64,000 nucleotides of DNA from Nostoc sp. LEGE 06077 (GTDB taxonomy: Bacteria > Cyanobacteriota > Cyanobacteriia > Cyanobacteriales > Nostocaceae), in the NCBI RefSeq assembly GCF_015207705.1, contig NZ_JADEWI010000001.1, positions 186,001 to 250,000 of the forward strand, written 5' to 3'. A model generated the notes under the pieces. That model was not told the DNA's origin. It saw nothing but the letters and a program-made list of their open reading frames with translations, and made no database searches. Shown in pieces: positions 18,221 to 27,869 of this stretch (position 1 is its first letter; each line of letters begins with the position of its first letter). Made by a program: the position numbers and the translations under genes.

Positions 18221-18620
18221 GTTTACCTCCCTTCTTCGCAAGAAGTTGGTTTATATCTGACAGAAAGCGGCTAATTATCCGGCCTGCTAGAACAATCCAA
18301 AGACAAAAATCGGAAGCAACAATGATAAAACAGGCATAGCGGTTAACTCCAAATGGGCTTTCCCCCATACAAGCATCAAATCCAGAAAACTCTTTTCCTA
18401 AAATGAAAGTTCCAATTAAGCTGGGAATATGGAGTAATAGACTGAGTGCGATCGCATCCTGTACAGATTCGTAAAAAGTTTTCCATAAGTCACCCATCAC
18501 AGCTTTACCGACGACATCAATAGGGTCTAAAACTGTTGTTAGAAGTTTCTCCGCCTTTTCGCGTGGTGTCAGTTGTGTCTTGGATGGAGAAGAACTAGAT
18601 GGAGTCTGTGATGAAGACAT
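18204..18620 (-). CDS. Hypothetical membrane protein paired with the pentapeptide-repeat protein
   Basis: The 138-residue protein is unrecognised. It has a Ser/Pro/Thr-rich start, an amphipathic segment (REKAEKLLTTVLDPIDVVGKAVMGDLWKTF) and two hydrophobic helices (about residues 55-75 and 92-114) around a loop with Cys residues (FDACMGES...RYACF). The C-terminus is basic (KKGGKRAGKP). ATG at 18620 is preferred to TTG at 18632. Overlap with the downstream pentapeptide gene suggests that the two proteins act together at the membrane. Confidence 0.65.
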   Translation of the reverse strand: MSSSQTPSSSSPSKTQLTPREKAEKLLTTVLDPIDVVGKAVMGDLWKTFYESVQDAIALSLLLHIPSLIGTFILGKEFSGFDACMGESPFGVNRYACFIIVASDFCLWIVLAGRIISRFLSDINQLLAKKGGKRAGKP

Positions 18621-18715
18621 GGACAACACCAAGAATTCTTCTTCATTTTAACCTTTACTAGTTTTTAACACTATTTTATACATTTTTTTGTAAAATATAT
18701 CTTTAACTTCAAACT

Positions 18716-19453
18716 TTGAAAAAACTATTAAGTGTGAATAAAAGAATTAAAGCTACTGATATTAAATGGGCTTACAGCAAAGAGATAGGAACTAATAAAA
18801 CACAAGGATTTATTAATAGCCTTTGTCTATTTGTTGGCGAAATAATTAGAAGTGATGAAGTAGGGCTTATTGTTTGGCGACATCAGCCTATCATAATGAT
18901 TCGCATTCATAAGGTAGATTTCGATACTGAGACGACCTATGCTGAGATAATCACTTTTAAAGATTCAAGATTGAAGGATATGTTAAACGATCTAAATCTT
19001 GAAAATAATGATCCTAAAATAATTTGTTCTGGCTTGGAGGTATTCTGTTACCGTCCCAAACCAGACAAACCATATCATCCCTATATTCACCCCACATACA
19101 TTCGCGCTAGAGAACAAGCATCAAGAGTGATAGATGCAATATATACAGTCTTCATTAATCCAGAAATAGGAGCTTGCGTTTCATTTGCTCAAGTTAAAGA
19201 GAATATATCTGAAAAGTTTTTTAAAACTTTGTCTAAGAAAAAGAAACCCCAAGCTGACGATGAAGAAATAATGAATTTTGCAACATCTGTGGACAATTGG
19301 TTAAGAGAGTTTTATACCAATAAAATTGGGTCTAAACAGTACAAAACTAAAAACAGATATCCCATTGCTCCTAAGCCTCTAGAAGGCACTGCACTATACG
19401 TTATAACCTCAGATGAAGATGGAAACTTAATATTCTATCATACTGATGTTTAA
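18716..19453 (+). CDS. Hypothetical protein
   Basis: No family is recognised in this 245-residue soluble protein. The starts available are TTG at 18716 or GTG at 18734, since no ATG is in frame near the 5' end. The sequence is lysine-rich, with KFFKTLSKKKKPQADDEEI in the middle and an YVITSDEDGNLIFYHTDV end. The lower GC content than its neighbours fits an acquired accessory gene, and it borders the toxin-antitoxin patch. Confidence 0.55.
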   Translation: MKKLLSVNKRIKATDIKWAYSKEIGTNKTQGFINSLCLFVGEIIRSDEVGLIVWRHQPIIMIRIHKVDFDTETTYAEIITFKDSRLKDMLNDLNLENNDPKIICSGLEVFCYRPKPDKPYHPYIHPTYIRAREQASRVIDAIYTVFINPEIGACVSFAQVKENISEKFFKTLSKKKKPQADDEEIMNFATSVDNWLREFYTNKIGSKQYKTKNRYPIAPKPLEGTALYVITSDEDGNLIFYHTDV

Positions 19454-19541
19454 CAAACTTATGTCTTAACTAGCAGTACATAACCACAAGCTCTTTTTCT
19501 AGCTCTGGTGGTAAATCAAGATTAATATTCATGTTCACTTT

Positions 19542-20105
19542 CTACTCCAATAGCCAACCGAATAGATTGCCTACCGTAAGCCGTAATTCACTTGCAAAAG
19601 ATGGAACAGGAAGTAACTGCTCTGCCTGATCAAATACCTCTGGTGGCTGGTTTGAAAAATATACAAATACTACTTTTTCACTGGGGTCAATCAACCAACC
19701 CATTTGAGTTCCATGCTTTAAAGAATGTAAGATTTTAGCAATAACTTTACTTTGGCTTTGCTCAGGAGAAAGGATTTCAATTATCCAATCGGGTGCTAGT
19801 GCAAAAACATTTGCCACACCTCCATTCTCATTTCGCGGAATTCTCTCCCACAGAAACACAGATACATCTGGGACAATCGCACGTCCAGCAAAAATGCAGA
19901 GCAACTCTGGAAAAGCTCGCGCTATTTTCTGCGGCTTAGTGACTCCATTGATAGTAATGATTAGTTCGCCTTGAATTGTACTGTGTTCACCCTGTGGCAT
20001 TTGTTTTTGAAGAATCTGGCCATCAATGTATTCACTGGCAGGTTTAGTTTCTGGTAGTTTGAGAAACTCCTCTAATGTCAAATTTTTGGATGGTGTCTGT
20101 ACCAT
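19542..20105 (-). CDS. Uma2-family (DUF820) restriction-endonuclease-fold protein
   Basis: This 187-residue protein is of the Uma2 type, a PD-(D/E)xK nuclease fold greatly expanded in cyanobacteria. The N-terminal LTLEEFLKLPETKPASEYI, the catalytic PDVSVFLWERIP, and PDWIIEILSPEQSQSKVIAK with the second acidic/lysine set are visible. A C-terminal GWLIDPSEKVVFVY follows, as in the family. The cellular role is unknown. It lies 15 bases after the broken DUF5615 gene on the same strand. Confidence 0.9.
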   Translation of the reverse strand: MVQTPSKNLTLEEFLKLPETKPASEYIDGQILQKQMPQGEHSTIQGELIITINGVTKPQKIARAFPELLCIFAGRAIVPDVSVFLWERIPRNENGGVANVFALAPDWIIEILSPEQSQSKVIAKILHSLKHGTQMGWLIDPSEKVVFVYFSNQPPEVFDQAEQLLPVPSFASELRLTVGNLFGWLLE

Positions 20106-20120
20106 TGGCGACTACCTTTC

Positions 20121-20458
20121 CTATTCTCCACTGATTTCAACTAACTTTTCACCTGTTCGCAAAAGCTCTAATGCTTTTGGCAAAGTAGCAATTAAAATCT
20201 CTTGTAACCGAGAATTTGATGTATTTCCGCACGTCAACCAGATAATTTGGGTGGTGTTCCCAGACGCTCAACCAAGTCAACAAAGTCGCTATCCTTAGTT
20301 AAAAAGATAACTCCTTGAGTTTTTGCTGCCTCAAAAATCTCAAGGTCTTCAGTATCTCTCAGACCAACATCACGTAAAGCTAAAGCTGTTATACCAAAAG
20401 TGTTGCTGATCCAAGTCGCAATGGCAGGCGATAAATGTGCATCTATCCAGATTGTCAT
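20121..20458 (-). pseudogene. DUF5615 PIN-like toxin gene with a -1 frameshift
   Basis: The first 74 codons (20458 down to 20234) encode the start of a DUF5615 PIN-like protein: MTIWIDAHLSPAIATWI, GLRDTEDLEIFEAAK and ITKDSDF-like FLTKDSDFVDLVERLGTPP. The frame then stops after KLSG. In a second frame the typical C-terminus continues without a gap: QIIWLTCGNTSNSRLQEIL and then TLPKALELLRTGEKLVEISG, ending at 20121. Adding one C to the CCC at about 20248-20250 would restore IIWLTCGNTS, a family signature. Either the toxin is inactivated or this is a sequence error. The partner DUF433 gene is intact upstream. Confidence 0.8.
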
Positions 20459-20679
20459 GCTACTAACACTGGATGATTCAGCTTCCGTGAAGCATATAGT
20501 AGTGCGGCTTTGAGGTCATCTGCTTCTAAATCAGGCATTTCTGCTAATATTTGTTCTGCATTAAGTCCAGCAGCAAACAAATCTAATACATCTGACACCC
20601 GAATTCTCATACCTCGAATACATGGACGACCGCCGCATTGTTTGGGATTAATTGTAATTCTGCTCAGTAAGTTTGACAT
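20455..20679 (-). CDS. DUF433-family antitoxin
   Basis: The 74-residue product shows the DUF433 pattern: RITINPKQCGGRPCIRGMRIRVSDVLDLFAAG, then ILAEMPDLEADDLKAALLYAS. The fold is a winged helix-turn-helix. Such proteins are usually encoded just before a DUF5615 PIN-like toxin and are thought to neutralise it. The stop overlaps the toxin start by four bases, so the two are translationally coupled even though the toxin frame is broken. Confidence 0.9.
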   Translation of the reverse strand: MSNLLSRITINPKQCGGRPCIRGMRIRVSDVLDLFAAGLNAEQILAEMPDLEADDLKAALLYASRKLNHPVLVA

Positions 20680-20746
20680 ATAGTTTTACTTGATGATTAA
20701 TCCTAATTTACTATTTAAACACTAGCCGTTTCTACGATGTGCCATA

Positions 20747-21130
20747 TTAACCTGTAGTATGCAACCGTAACCATTCGACAAGTGCATCTCGACCTAAATT
20801 ACCTGATGCTACTGCTAAGATAATTTGCTCTTGTTCATCAACATCAGCACTAATTTCAGTTCCATTTAGTATCATAAAAGTTTCCATTGCAGCGTGACCA
20901 GTGCGCTTATTTCCATCAATAAATGGATGGTTCATGATAATTGAAAACCCTAAAGCAACAGCTTTATCAATAACCATTGGGTATAAATTTTTACCACCAA
21001 ATGTCATACGAGGTTGAGCAATTGCAGATTCCAAACTACCCAAATCACGAACACCTATTGCTCCTCCTGACTGCTCAATAATTTGACGATGCAGATTCAG
21101 TACCTCAACTAATGATAAATAACGAGTCAT
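20747..21130 (-). CDS. doc: Doc-family (death-on-curing) Fic toxin
   Basis: The 127-residue protein carries the Fic/Doc motif HPFIDGNKRTG at residues 68-78, with the Doc-type Lys before Arg. The N-terminal YLSLVEVLNLHRQIIEQSGG and GVRDLGSLESAIAQP are typical of Doc. The P1 phage Doc toxin phosphorylates EF-Tu and stops translation. The start overlaps the stop of the upstream 67-residue protein by four bases, which marks a toxin-antitoxin operon. All motif residues are intact. Confidence 0.92.
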   Translation of the reverse strand: MTRYLSLVEVLNLHRQIIEQSGGAIGVRDLGSLESAIAQPRMTFGGKNLYPMVIDKAVALGFSIIMNHPFIDGNKRTGHAAMETFMILNGTEISADVDEQEQIILAVASGNLGRDALVEWLRLHTTG

Positions 21131-21330
21131 GCCAAACGTCGGTAAAGTTCAGCATTTTTTGTAAGCACATAATTTGCTGCATCAGTGAAATCGCTTTTTT
21201 GATAGCTCAACCATTCTTCTATACTGACACGCAGCAATGCTTCCAGGGAAATACCATGTACTTTCGCTAATTCTTCTAGCTTTTGTAATTCGCTATCTGG
21301 AATATCAATAGTAATAGAAGCCATAATCAT
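21127..21330 (-). CDS. Putative antitoxin partner of Doc
   Basis: A 67-residue product (MIMASITIDIPDSELQKLEELAK...) with a beta-strand then helices, as in ribbon-helix-helix antitoxins; ISLEALLRVSIEEWLS forms the second helix. The C-terminal DFTDAANYVLTKNAELYRRLA should wrap the toxin. It precedes doc with a four-base overlap. ATG at 21324 (MASITID) is an alternative start. Confidence 0.82.
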   Translation of the reverse strand: MIMASITIDIPDSELQKLEELAKVHGISLEALLRVSIEEWLSYQKSDFTDAANYVLTKNAELYRRLA

Positions 21331-21377
21331 TCAATCCTCAAAACTGTGAGTAGAGTCTAACATTCATTGAAAACTTT

Positions 21378-24300
21378 CTAAACAACAACCGCTTCGGCGA
21401 TCGCACCTTGCATTCTCCCCATTGCATCAATCAAACTTTGCAATTGTTGATCGGCTTTCATCACAGCTAAACCGCGGACTGTGACTTTACCAGGAGAGTA
21501 AACAAAGCGGGTTTTGAGATGTTCTGGTAAGTTGGCTGCGAGTAAATTCCACGCGGGTTCTTCCATTGGTGTTTCTAAAATTACGTGTTGTTTGTTCTCT
21601 GGTTTAATCCGGCTAAATCCTAATTTTTTCGCCAATTGTTTTAGTTCCATGACGCGCAACAGTTGATTGGCGGGGACGGGTAAAGTACCATAGCGATCGC
21701 TCCATTCGGCTGCAATCTGCGTTAGTTCATCTTTCGATTTTGCCGCCGCTACCGCACGGTACGCACTCATCTTTTGATCAATATCGGGAATATAATCAGC
21801 GGGGACAAATGCGGTGAGGTTGAGGTCAATTTGCGTATCGTCAACTTGGGGAATTTCTTGACCGCGAATTTCCCTAATCGCTTCTTCTAACATTTCCATA
21901 TACAAGTCAAAACCGATCGCATCCATTTGACCGGATTGTTCTGCACCAAGCAAGTTACCCACGCCGCGGATTTCCATGTCGCGCATCGCCAATTGATACC
22001 CGGAACCGAGTTGGGTAAATTCTTGAATCGCCCGTAACCGTTGCCGCGCCGCATCAGATAATGTCCGCTGCTTGGGATAAAATAACCAAGCATGGGCTTG
22101 AATACCTGCCCGGCCGACACGACCTCGTAATTGGTATAGTTGCGATAATCCAAAGCGGTGCGCGTCTTCAATTAAGATGGTGTTAACACGGGGAATATCT
22201 AAACCCGATTCAATAATTGTTGTACATACTAATATGTCTGCGTCACCATTACTAAAGGTGAGCATGGTTGATTCTAACTCGCTTTCGTCCATTTGCCCGT
22301 GAGCGATCGCAAATCTCCCCCCAGGGATCATCTCTCGCAATTTGGCTGTGGTTTCTTCAATTCCTTCCACTCGCGGAACTACATAAAACACCTGTCCGCT
22401 TCTGTCTAATTCTTGGCGAATTGCACTGCGGACTGTTTCGGGATTCAATGGTGAAAGATGGGTTTGAATCGCCCGTCGGCTTGGGGGTGGTGTGGTAATC
22501 AAACTCATCTCGCGTATCCCCGACAACGACATATACAAGGTGCGGGGAATGGGTGTGGCGGAAAGAGTCAGCACATCAACCTGAGTTTTTAAGCCTTTAA
22601 TTTTCTCTTTTTGGTTCACCCCAAATCTTTGTTCTTCATCCACAACTAACAAACCTAAGTCGCGGAAAGATACGCCTTTCCCTAAAAGTTGGTGTGTACC
22701 CACGACTATATCTAACTCACCCGTCGCCAAGCGTTTTTGTATAGTCCGGCGTTCTTCAGCACTGCGGAAGCGGTTGAGTAAGCCGACATTTACGGGATAA
22801 GGGGCAAAGCGTTCTTTGAGGGTGTGGTAGTGTTGCTGGGTAAGAATGGTAGTTGGTGCGAGGAGTGCGACTTGTTTACCAGAAGTCACGGCTTTGAAAA
22901 TGGCGCGGATTGCGACTTCGGTTTTACCAAAACCAACGTCACCACAAACTAAACGATCCATTGGGCGATCGCTTTCCATATCCCGTTTGACATCTTGGAC
23001 GGCTTTAAGTTGGTCGGTGGTAGGTTGGTAAGGAAAAGAATCTTCCATTTCCTCTTGCCAAGGCATATCGTGAGGATAGGCGTAACCTTGTTGTTGCGAT
23101 CGCGCTGCATATAATTTCAGCAAATCTACCGCTAATTTCTTGATGGCTTTACGGACACGGTTTTTCGTATTATCCCAAGCCTTACCAGTCATTTTATGCA
23201 GTTCTGGGGCTTTATCACCTGTGGCACGAAACCTTGACAAAGAACCAACTTGATCAGCCGCCACCCGCAACAGACCATCAGCGTACTGCACAACTATGTA
23301 ATCACGGGTTTCATCATTAAATGTCAGACTTTCCAGCTTGACAAATTTACCAATCCCGTGACTTCTATGAACTACATAATCTCCCGGACGCAGTTTATTC
23401 GGGTCAACTTGCTTAGAAGCAGCCTTGCGGCGTTTGCGGATATATCCCGGTGTGGCGAGGGAGTGCTGACCGTAAAATTCGCGATCAGTGATAATTACTA
23501 GGCGGTATGTCGGGAGAATAAATCCTTCAAGTTCCGCCAACCCCGAATATTTTAGGGCGACTGGGGTATGGTTGATTTGCAGTTTTTCAATCGCTTGGTA
23601 ATCGCGCGGGTTGGGGATAAATTGCGCTGGACAGTCGTGTTCTTGGAGTAAAGAGACAGAACGGGACGGTTGGGCAGAAATTAACCAGATCGAGAAATTG
23701 CGATCGCGTTCTTGGCGTAATGTTTCCGCAAGTTTACCAAACTGATGTGGTGTAACAGGTACAGACCGACTCGCTAAATTGATCCCGTTGTTTTCTTCGG
23801 CGATTTCCGATAAATAAACAGTGGGAAATTCGGTAAGTTCCGCCAGACAGTCATCAAACGACCGATGGATTTTCGGCAATTGCACAGCACCCAAATCTAA
23901 TTCCCCAGTCCCCAAAGACCATTGTTCCTCAGCATTTTCCACCCAGCGATCGCTATGGGCATGACACTGTTCTGGTTCATCAATAGCAATTAAGGTATTT
24001 TCGGGCAGATAATCTAAAATCGATGCTGGTTTTGCAAACGCCAGACCCAAAAACCTACGACTTCCTTCTAAGAGTGCTGTTAGCGGTAGCGGGGCGTTTA
24101 GCCCGTGCTGAGTGCTGAGTGCTGAGTCTGGTTCTTCTTTAAGAAAAGCTTGGAATTCAGCACTATCCTTAAGCGCATCCAGAATAATGGGAGTAAAGCT
24201 GGTAGGAGTCAACACAACCTGAGCAATTTTGTCAAGAGCAGAACGCTGAGTTGTGGGGTCAAATTCTCTGATTTGCTCGATTTCGTCGCCAAACCATTCC

Positions 24301-24905
24301 AAGCGCACTGGTAATTCTGAAGATACTGGAAAAATATCGACAATATCACCGCGCCGACTCCATTGACCTTCTGTTTCTACCAGGGGTACTCGTTCATAAC
24401 CCAAGGTGGTAATTTTGGTACTGAAAGTATTTAAGTCAAATTCCATCCCCTTCTTTAAAGTGAGGCTAAGGGGTGAAAAAGCCTCTAGTGGCGGCAAATG
24501 CGGCTGTAATGCGTTTGTAGTAGCAACTACCGCTATTGTCTTATTCTGACCATTGACAGACTCTTGACTCTTGACCAAATCCGCCAGAACTTGCATTTGT
24601 CCCCAAGTCATTTCCGTTTCGGGATCAAAAGGTTCGTAAGGGGATGCTTCCGAAGTAGGGTAAAAATGGACTGTTTGCCAGCCCATCGCCTCTAATTGAG
24701 CGTAGGCGCGTCCGGCTTCCTCCAGAGTGGCACAGACTACAAATAAATTTTTGCCTGAATTTTGTGCTAATGCCGAGGCTACCAGACCCTTGGGTAGACG
24801 GGCAATTCCATTTAAGCGTAAATCTTTTTGCCGATTGAGCTTGGAAAGTAGTTCTGTGGTGAGAGGCGATCGCGCCAAGGCACGCACAATAGAAGAAAAT
24901 GCCAT
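21378..24905 (-). CDS. mfd: Transcription-repair coupling factor Mfd
   Basis: This 1175-residue protein releases stalled RNA polymerase and recruits UvrA. The order is: UvrB-like region (about residues 30-330), the RNA polymerase-interacting CarD-type domain ([17 protein letters not shown] near 505), and the superfamily 2 helicase with Walker [12 protein letters not shown], the DEEQ box in [22 protein letters not shown] and [10 protein letters not shown], then the TRCF C-terminal domain. Unusually, about 16 codons ([16 protein letters not shown], near residue 263) are encoded by a dispersed repeat at 24072-24120. The reading frame is intact. Confidence 0.96.
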   Translation of the reverse strand: MAFSSIVRALARSPLTTELLSKLNRQKDLRLNGIARLPKGLVASALAQNSGKNLFVVCATLEEAGRAYAQLEAMGWQTVHFYPTSEASPYEPFDPETEMTWGQMQVLADLVKSQESVNGQNKTIAVVATTNALQPHLPPLEAFSPLSLTLKKGMEFDLNTFSTKITTLGYERVPLVETEGQWSRRGDIVDIFPVSSELPVRLEWFGDEIEQIREFDPTTQRSALDKIAQVVLTPTSFTPIILDALKDSAEFQAFLKEEPDSALSTQHGLNAPLPLTALLEGSRRFLGLAFAKPASILDYLPENTLIAIDEPEQCHAHSDRWVENAEEQWSLGTGELDLGAVQLPKIHRSFDDCLAELTEFPTVYLSEIAEENNGINLASRSVPVTPHQFGKLAETLRQERDRNFSIWLISAQPSRSVSLLQEHDCPAQFIPNPRDYQAIEKLQINHTPVALKYSGLAELEGFILPTYRLVIITDREFYGQHSLATPGYIRKRRKAASKQVDPNKLRPGDYVVHRSHGIGKFVKLESLTFNDETRDYIVVQYADGLLRVAADQVGSLSRFRATGDKAPELHKMTGKAWDNTKNRVRKAIKKLAVDLLKLYAARSQQQGYAYPHDMPWQEEMEDSFPYQPTTDQLKAVQDVKRDMESDRPMDRLVCGDVGFGKTEVAIRAIFKAVTSGKQVALLAPTTILTQQHYHTLKERFAPYPVNVGLLNRFRSAEERRTIQKRLATGELDIVVGTHQLLGKGVSFRDLGLLVVDEEQRFGVNQKEKIKGLKTQVDVLTLSATPIPRTLYMSLSGIREMSLITTPPPSRRAIQTHLSPLNPETVRSAIRQELDRSGQVFYVVPRVEGIEETTAKLREMIPGGRFAIAHGQMDESELESTMLTFSNGDADILVCTTIIESGLDIPRVNTILIEDAHRFGLSQLYQLRGRVGRAGIQAHAWLFYPKQRTLSDAARQRLRAIQEFTQLGSGYQLAMRDMEIRGVGNLLGAEQSGQMDAIGFDLYMEMLEEAIREIRGQEIPQVDDTQIDLNLTAFVPADYIPDIDQKMSAYRAVAAAKSKDELTQIAAEWSDRYGTLPVPANQLLRVMELKQLAKKLGFSRIKPENKQHVILETPMEEPAWNLLAANLPEHLKTRFVYSPGKVTVRGLAVMKADQQLQSLIDAMGRMQGAIAEAVVV
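24072..24120. repeat. Dispersed 49-bp repeat inside mfd (copy A)
   Basis: Identical at 48 of 49 positions to 36518-36566. The core is AGCGGTAGCGGGGCGTTTAG flanked by GAGTGCTGTT and a GTGCTGAGT direct repeat. GTGCTGAGT-type units continue to 24127. On the coding strand it is read in frame as [20 protein letters not shown]. Confidence 0.85.
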
Positions 24906-25222
24906 AAGTTCTACTAGAGGTGGAAATCTTCGGTGATAAGAAAATTTATAGGTAGTTTATGTTCACCATTTTAAAAGTGTTAACACCTTACTTATTACTT
25001 CTATGGAAGAATGATGATGGAAATTATAAATATATAAATTTAAGAAGTTAAACTACTACTTTGTGCATAGTCAACTGAAATATAAAGTGTAAAGTCTAAA
25101 TTTCATCCCTGAATATTTAGCCTTTTTTGGTCAAGGCACATATCTCAGCACTTTAAATAACGTTTAATACTAGATACTAGGGGTTAAGCATAGTTCGCTC
25201 CCCATAGCGGCAAATCCAAATC
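24906..25222. other. Intergenic region, 317 bases, no gene seen
   Basis: AT-rich spacer between the divergent mfd and CNNM-family genes. It should hold both promoters. No inverted repeat or protein-like frame stands out. Confidence 0.5.
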
Positions 25223-26551
25223 ATGTCCTCCATTACTTCTGAAATTTTAATCATTTTGGTACTAATCATTGCCAACGGCATCTTCTCGATGTCTGAGATG
25301 GCTATTGTCTCAGCGCGGAAGGTCAGGCTTCAGCAGCTTGCCAATCAAGGAGATCCCAAAGCCAGGGCAGCATTAAAACTAGCAGAGTCTCCCAATAATT
25401 TTTTATCTACTGTTCAAGTCGGAATTTCTCTGATCGGTATCCTGACTGGTGCTTTTGGGGGAGCTACAATTGCTAGTCGTCTGGCAGTATATGTAAAACT
25501 TATCCCCGTTTTAGCTCCCTATAGCGAACCAGTATCCTTTGGGATAGTCGTTTTAATTATTACGTATCTATCTCTGATTATTGGGGAATTAGTACCGAAG
25601 CGTTTGGCATTAAACAACCCAGAAAAAATTGCTGCCTTTGTTGCTATACCCATGCGGGCGTTAGCGGCTCTAGCATCCCCAGCGGTGCATCTGTTGAGTG
25701 CTTCTACAGAGTTGGTGTTGCGGATTTTAGGAATTACGCCTTCTGATGAGCCGCAAGTCACGGAAGAAGAAATTAAAATCCTAATTGAGCAAGGTACAGA
25801 AGCGGGAACCTTTGAAGAAGCCGAACAAGATATAGTAGAGCGAGTTTTTCGTTTAGGCGATCGCCCTGTCAGTTCTTTTATGACCCCCCGCCCTGATATC
25901 ATCTGGCTAGATTTAGAAGACACTGCCGAAGAAAACCGCCAAAAAATGACTGAAAATGGTTATTCTCGGTATCCAGTTTGTCAAGGAGGACTTGACAATG
26001 TACTGGGAATTATCCCTGTGACAGACTTACTCGCCAGGAGTTTTCGCGGAGAATCCCTAGATTTAACAGTGGGATTGCGTCAACCTGTGTTTGTCCCAGA
26101 AAGCACCCGTGGCTTGAAGGTTTTGGAGTTATTCAAGCAAACTATCACCCACATGGCGATTGTCGTGGATGAATACGGCGTAATTCAAGGATTAGTCACC
26201 CTCAACGACATCATGAGCGAAATCGTCGGCGATGTTCCCGCAGGGCCGGGAGAAGATGAACCCCAAGCAGTACAAAGAGAAGATGGTTCATGGCTACTGG
26301 ATGGGATGTTACCAGTAGATCAATTTTTTGAACTTTTTGAGATGGAAGAGTGGGAATCTGACGAACGCGGTAGCTATCAAACCTTGGGCGGCTTTGTGAT
26401 TACTCATTTAGGGCGCATCCCCTCCGCCGCCGATCATTTTGAATGGGAAGGAATGCGGGTTGAGGTGATGGATATGGACGGTAATCGCGTAGATAAGGTG
26501 TTAGTTGTGCCAATGGGGAGTCAAACACAGGCGAAGAAAGAAAATGAATAG
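25223..26551 (+). CDS. CNNM/CorC (HlyC/TlyC-like) membrane protein with CBS pair
   Basis: The 442-residue product has the DUF21/CNNM transmembrane domain first (about residues 5-190; MSEMAIVSARKVRLQQLANQ and LIIGELVPKRLALNNPEKIA are family marks). A CBS pair follows (about 210-335; FMTPRPDIIWLD and MAIVVDEYGVIQGLVTLNDI), and a CorC_HlyC domain (350-430; WLLDGMLPVDQFFELF). These proteins are implicated in Mg2+ or other divalent cation transport. The older name hemolysin is not supported by function. Confidence 0.93.
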   Translation: MSSITSEILIILVLIIANGIFSMSEMAIVSARKVRLQQLANQGDPKARAALKLAESPNNFLSTVQVGISLIGILTGAFGGATIASRLAVYVKLIPVLAPYSEPVSFGIVVLIITYLSLIIGELVPKRLALNNPEKIAAFVAIPMRALAALASPAVHLLSASTELVLRILGITPSDEPQVTEEEIKILIEQGTEAGTFEEAEQDIVERVFRLGDRPVSSFMTPRPDIIWLDLEDTAEENRQKMTENGYSRYPVCQGGLDNVLGIIPVTDLLARSFRGESLDLTVGLRQPVFVPESTRGLKVLELFKQTITHMAIVVDEYGVIQGLVTLNDIMSEIVGDVPAGPGEDEPQAVQREDGSWLLDGMLPVDQFFELFEMEEWESDERGSYQTLGGFVITHLGRIPSAADHFEWEGMRVEVMDMDGNRVDKVLVVPMGSQTQAKKENE

Positions 26552-26687
26552 AGGTTAGGAATTATACTAATTTAATGTGAAATGGCACATATCTAGCTCC
26601 CCCCAAATCCACGACGCTGAGGGAGGCGGGGGGATCTGAATTTAGGATTACCCAAGTTTTATCCGAAAAGTATTGAGTCCCTAGCCC

Positions 26688-27869
26688 CTAAGATTGAGAT
26701 AAGCGTTTCACTTCTTCACCACCTAACATTTCATGGGCTTTTGCCAAAATGCGAGGAATTTTATCGGCGTGGGGACTTCGGCTAAGACATTGGCATAAAT
26801 CTACTTCGTTAAGCTGATCTGCTTTGTTCCCAGGAAACCAATGACTAGCGTTACCCATGAGGTTGTAACGGGTTTTGGCGTAGTCTACTAAATCGTAAGC
26901 ATTAGCTAAATTCCATAGCCACAAAATCATGGGAATATTTATCTCGCCTGGGGTATGTTCCCATCTTGGTAAGTTGAGATGCCAAGTTTTTACCCAATCT
27001 TCCCCTAAAATGGCGATCGCTTCCTCTTCTAATCTCGCCAAAATTGGGGGCAAAATTTCTGATGACTCATTCAATAACGCTAATGTCTTCAGGTGTTCAT
27101 CAAAATCTTGGGGTTTGGCTGCGCCTAAACTCAAGGTATGCACCTGAGAATGGCTCAGACAAAACAAATCATTAAACACCATTGGACTCAAGGGCGCACA
27201 CAGATTCACTAATTTTTGTGGTGGTTTATAAAGCTGTCCGCCTTTATCGGAAGGACTAATAATAAATACTCCCATATCAAGGCGAGTAGCAGCTAAAATG
27301 GCAGGCCAATTAGTTTGATTTATGTAGTACCAATGCAGATTTACATAATCAAATTGGTTAGTATTAATTGCCTGCACAATTAAATCTGTAGCCCCGTGGG
27401 TAGAAAAGCCAATAAATCTAACTTTGCCCTCAGCTTGCAGTTGTTTGGCTACGTCTAAACAACCACCAGGACGGATGCTATATTCCAGCGATTCAGCATG
27501 ATTAATACCATGCAAACTAAACAAGTCAACATAATCTAACTGGAGATTACGCAACGATTTTTCAAATGTCTGCCGGAATTCTCTGGCATCAGCAACAGGT
27601 GAAACTTTAGTTTGCACAATCAATTTTTCACGAGGAAACTTTGGTAGAATTTTGCCCAATTGCATTTCCGAACTACCATAACCACGCGCAGTTTCAATGT
27701 GATTAATTCCGACCTCAACTGCTTTGTTAATAGTGGCTTCGAGATTTTTTTGGTTATCTGCGGGAATTTCTAGCCAAGAAACATCCTGCCATTTGAACTG
27801 ATATCTCATGCCGCCGCAAGAAAACACCGGCATCTGTAATTCTGTGCGTCCAAATCGTCTGTATAGCAT
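26688..27869 (-). CDS. Aldo/keto reductase-family protein
   Basis: The product (393 residues) is a TIM-barrel aldo/keto reductase. MLYRRFGRTELQMPVFSCGG starts the fold, GINHIETARGYGSSEMQLGK carries the catalytic Tyr region, KTKVSP-like QTKVSPVAD follows, and LDYVDLFSLHGIN and GKVRFIGFSTHG are visible. The C-terminal extension ends with a Cys pair (DLCQCLSRSP) reminiscent of the ferredoxin-like tail of AKR subfamilies, but a full CxxCxxC motif is not present, so a 4Fe-4S cluster is unlikely. ATG at 27869 is preferred to TTG at 27896. Confidence 0.88.
   Translation of the reverse strand: MLYRRFGRTELQMPVFSCGGMRYQFKWQDVSWLEIPADNQKNLEATINKAVEVGINHIETARGYGSSEMQLGKILPKFPREKLIVQTKVSPVADAREFRQTFEKSLRNLQLDYVDLFSLHGINHAESLEYSIRPGGCLDVAKQLQAEGKVRFIGFSTHGATDLIVQAINTNQFDYVNLHWYYINQTNWPAILAATRLDMGVFIISPSDKGGQLYKPPQKLVNLCAPLSPMVFNDLFCLSHSQVHTLSLGAAKPQDFDEHLKTLALLNESSEILPPILARLEEEAIAILGEDWVKTWHLNLPRWEHTPGEINIPMILWLWNLANAYDLVDYAKTRYNLMGNASHWFPGNKADQLNEVDLCQCLSRSPHADKIPRILAKAHEMLGGEEVKRLSQS

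Noticed and set aside
20026-20298. Forward frame over the DUF5615 region
   Set aside because: Opposite strand gives a recognisable toxin C-terminus; the forward frame has no homology signs.
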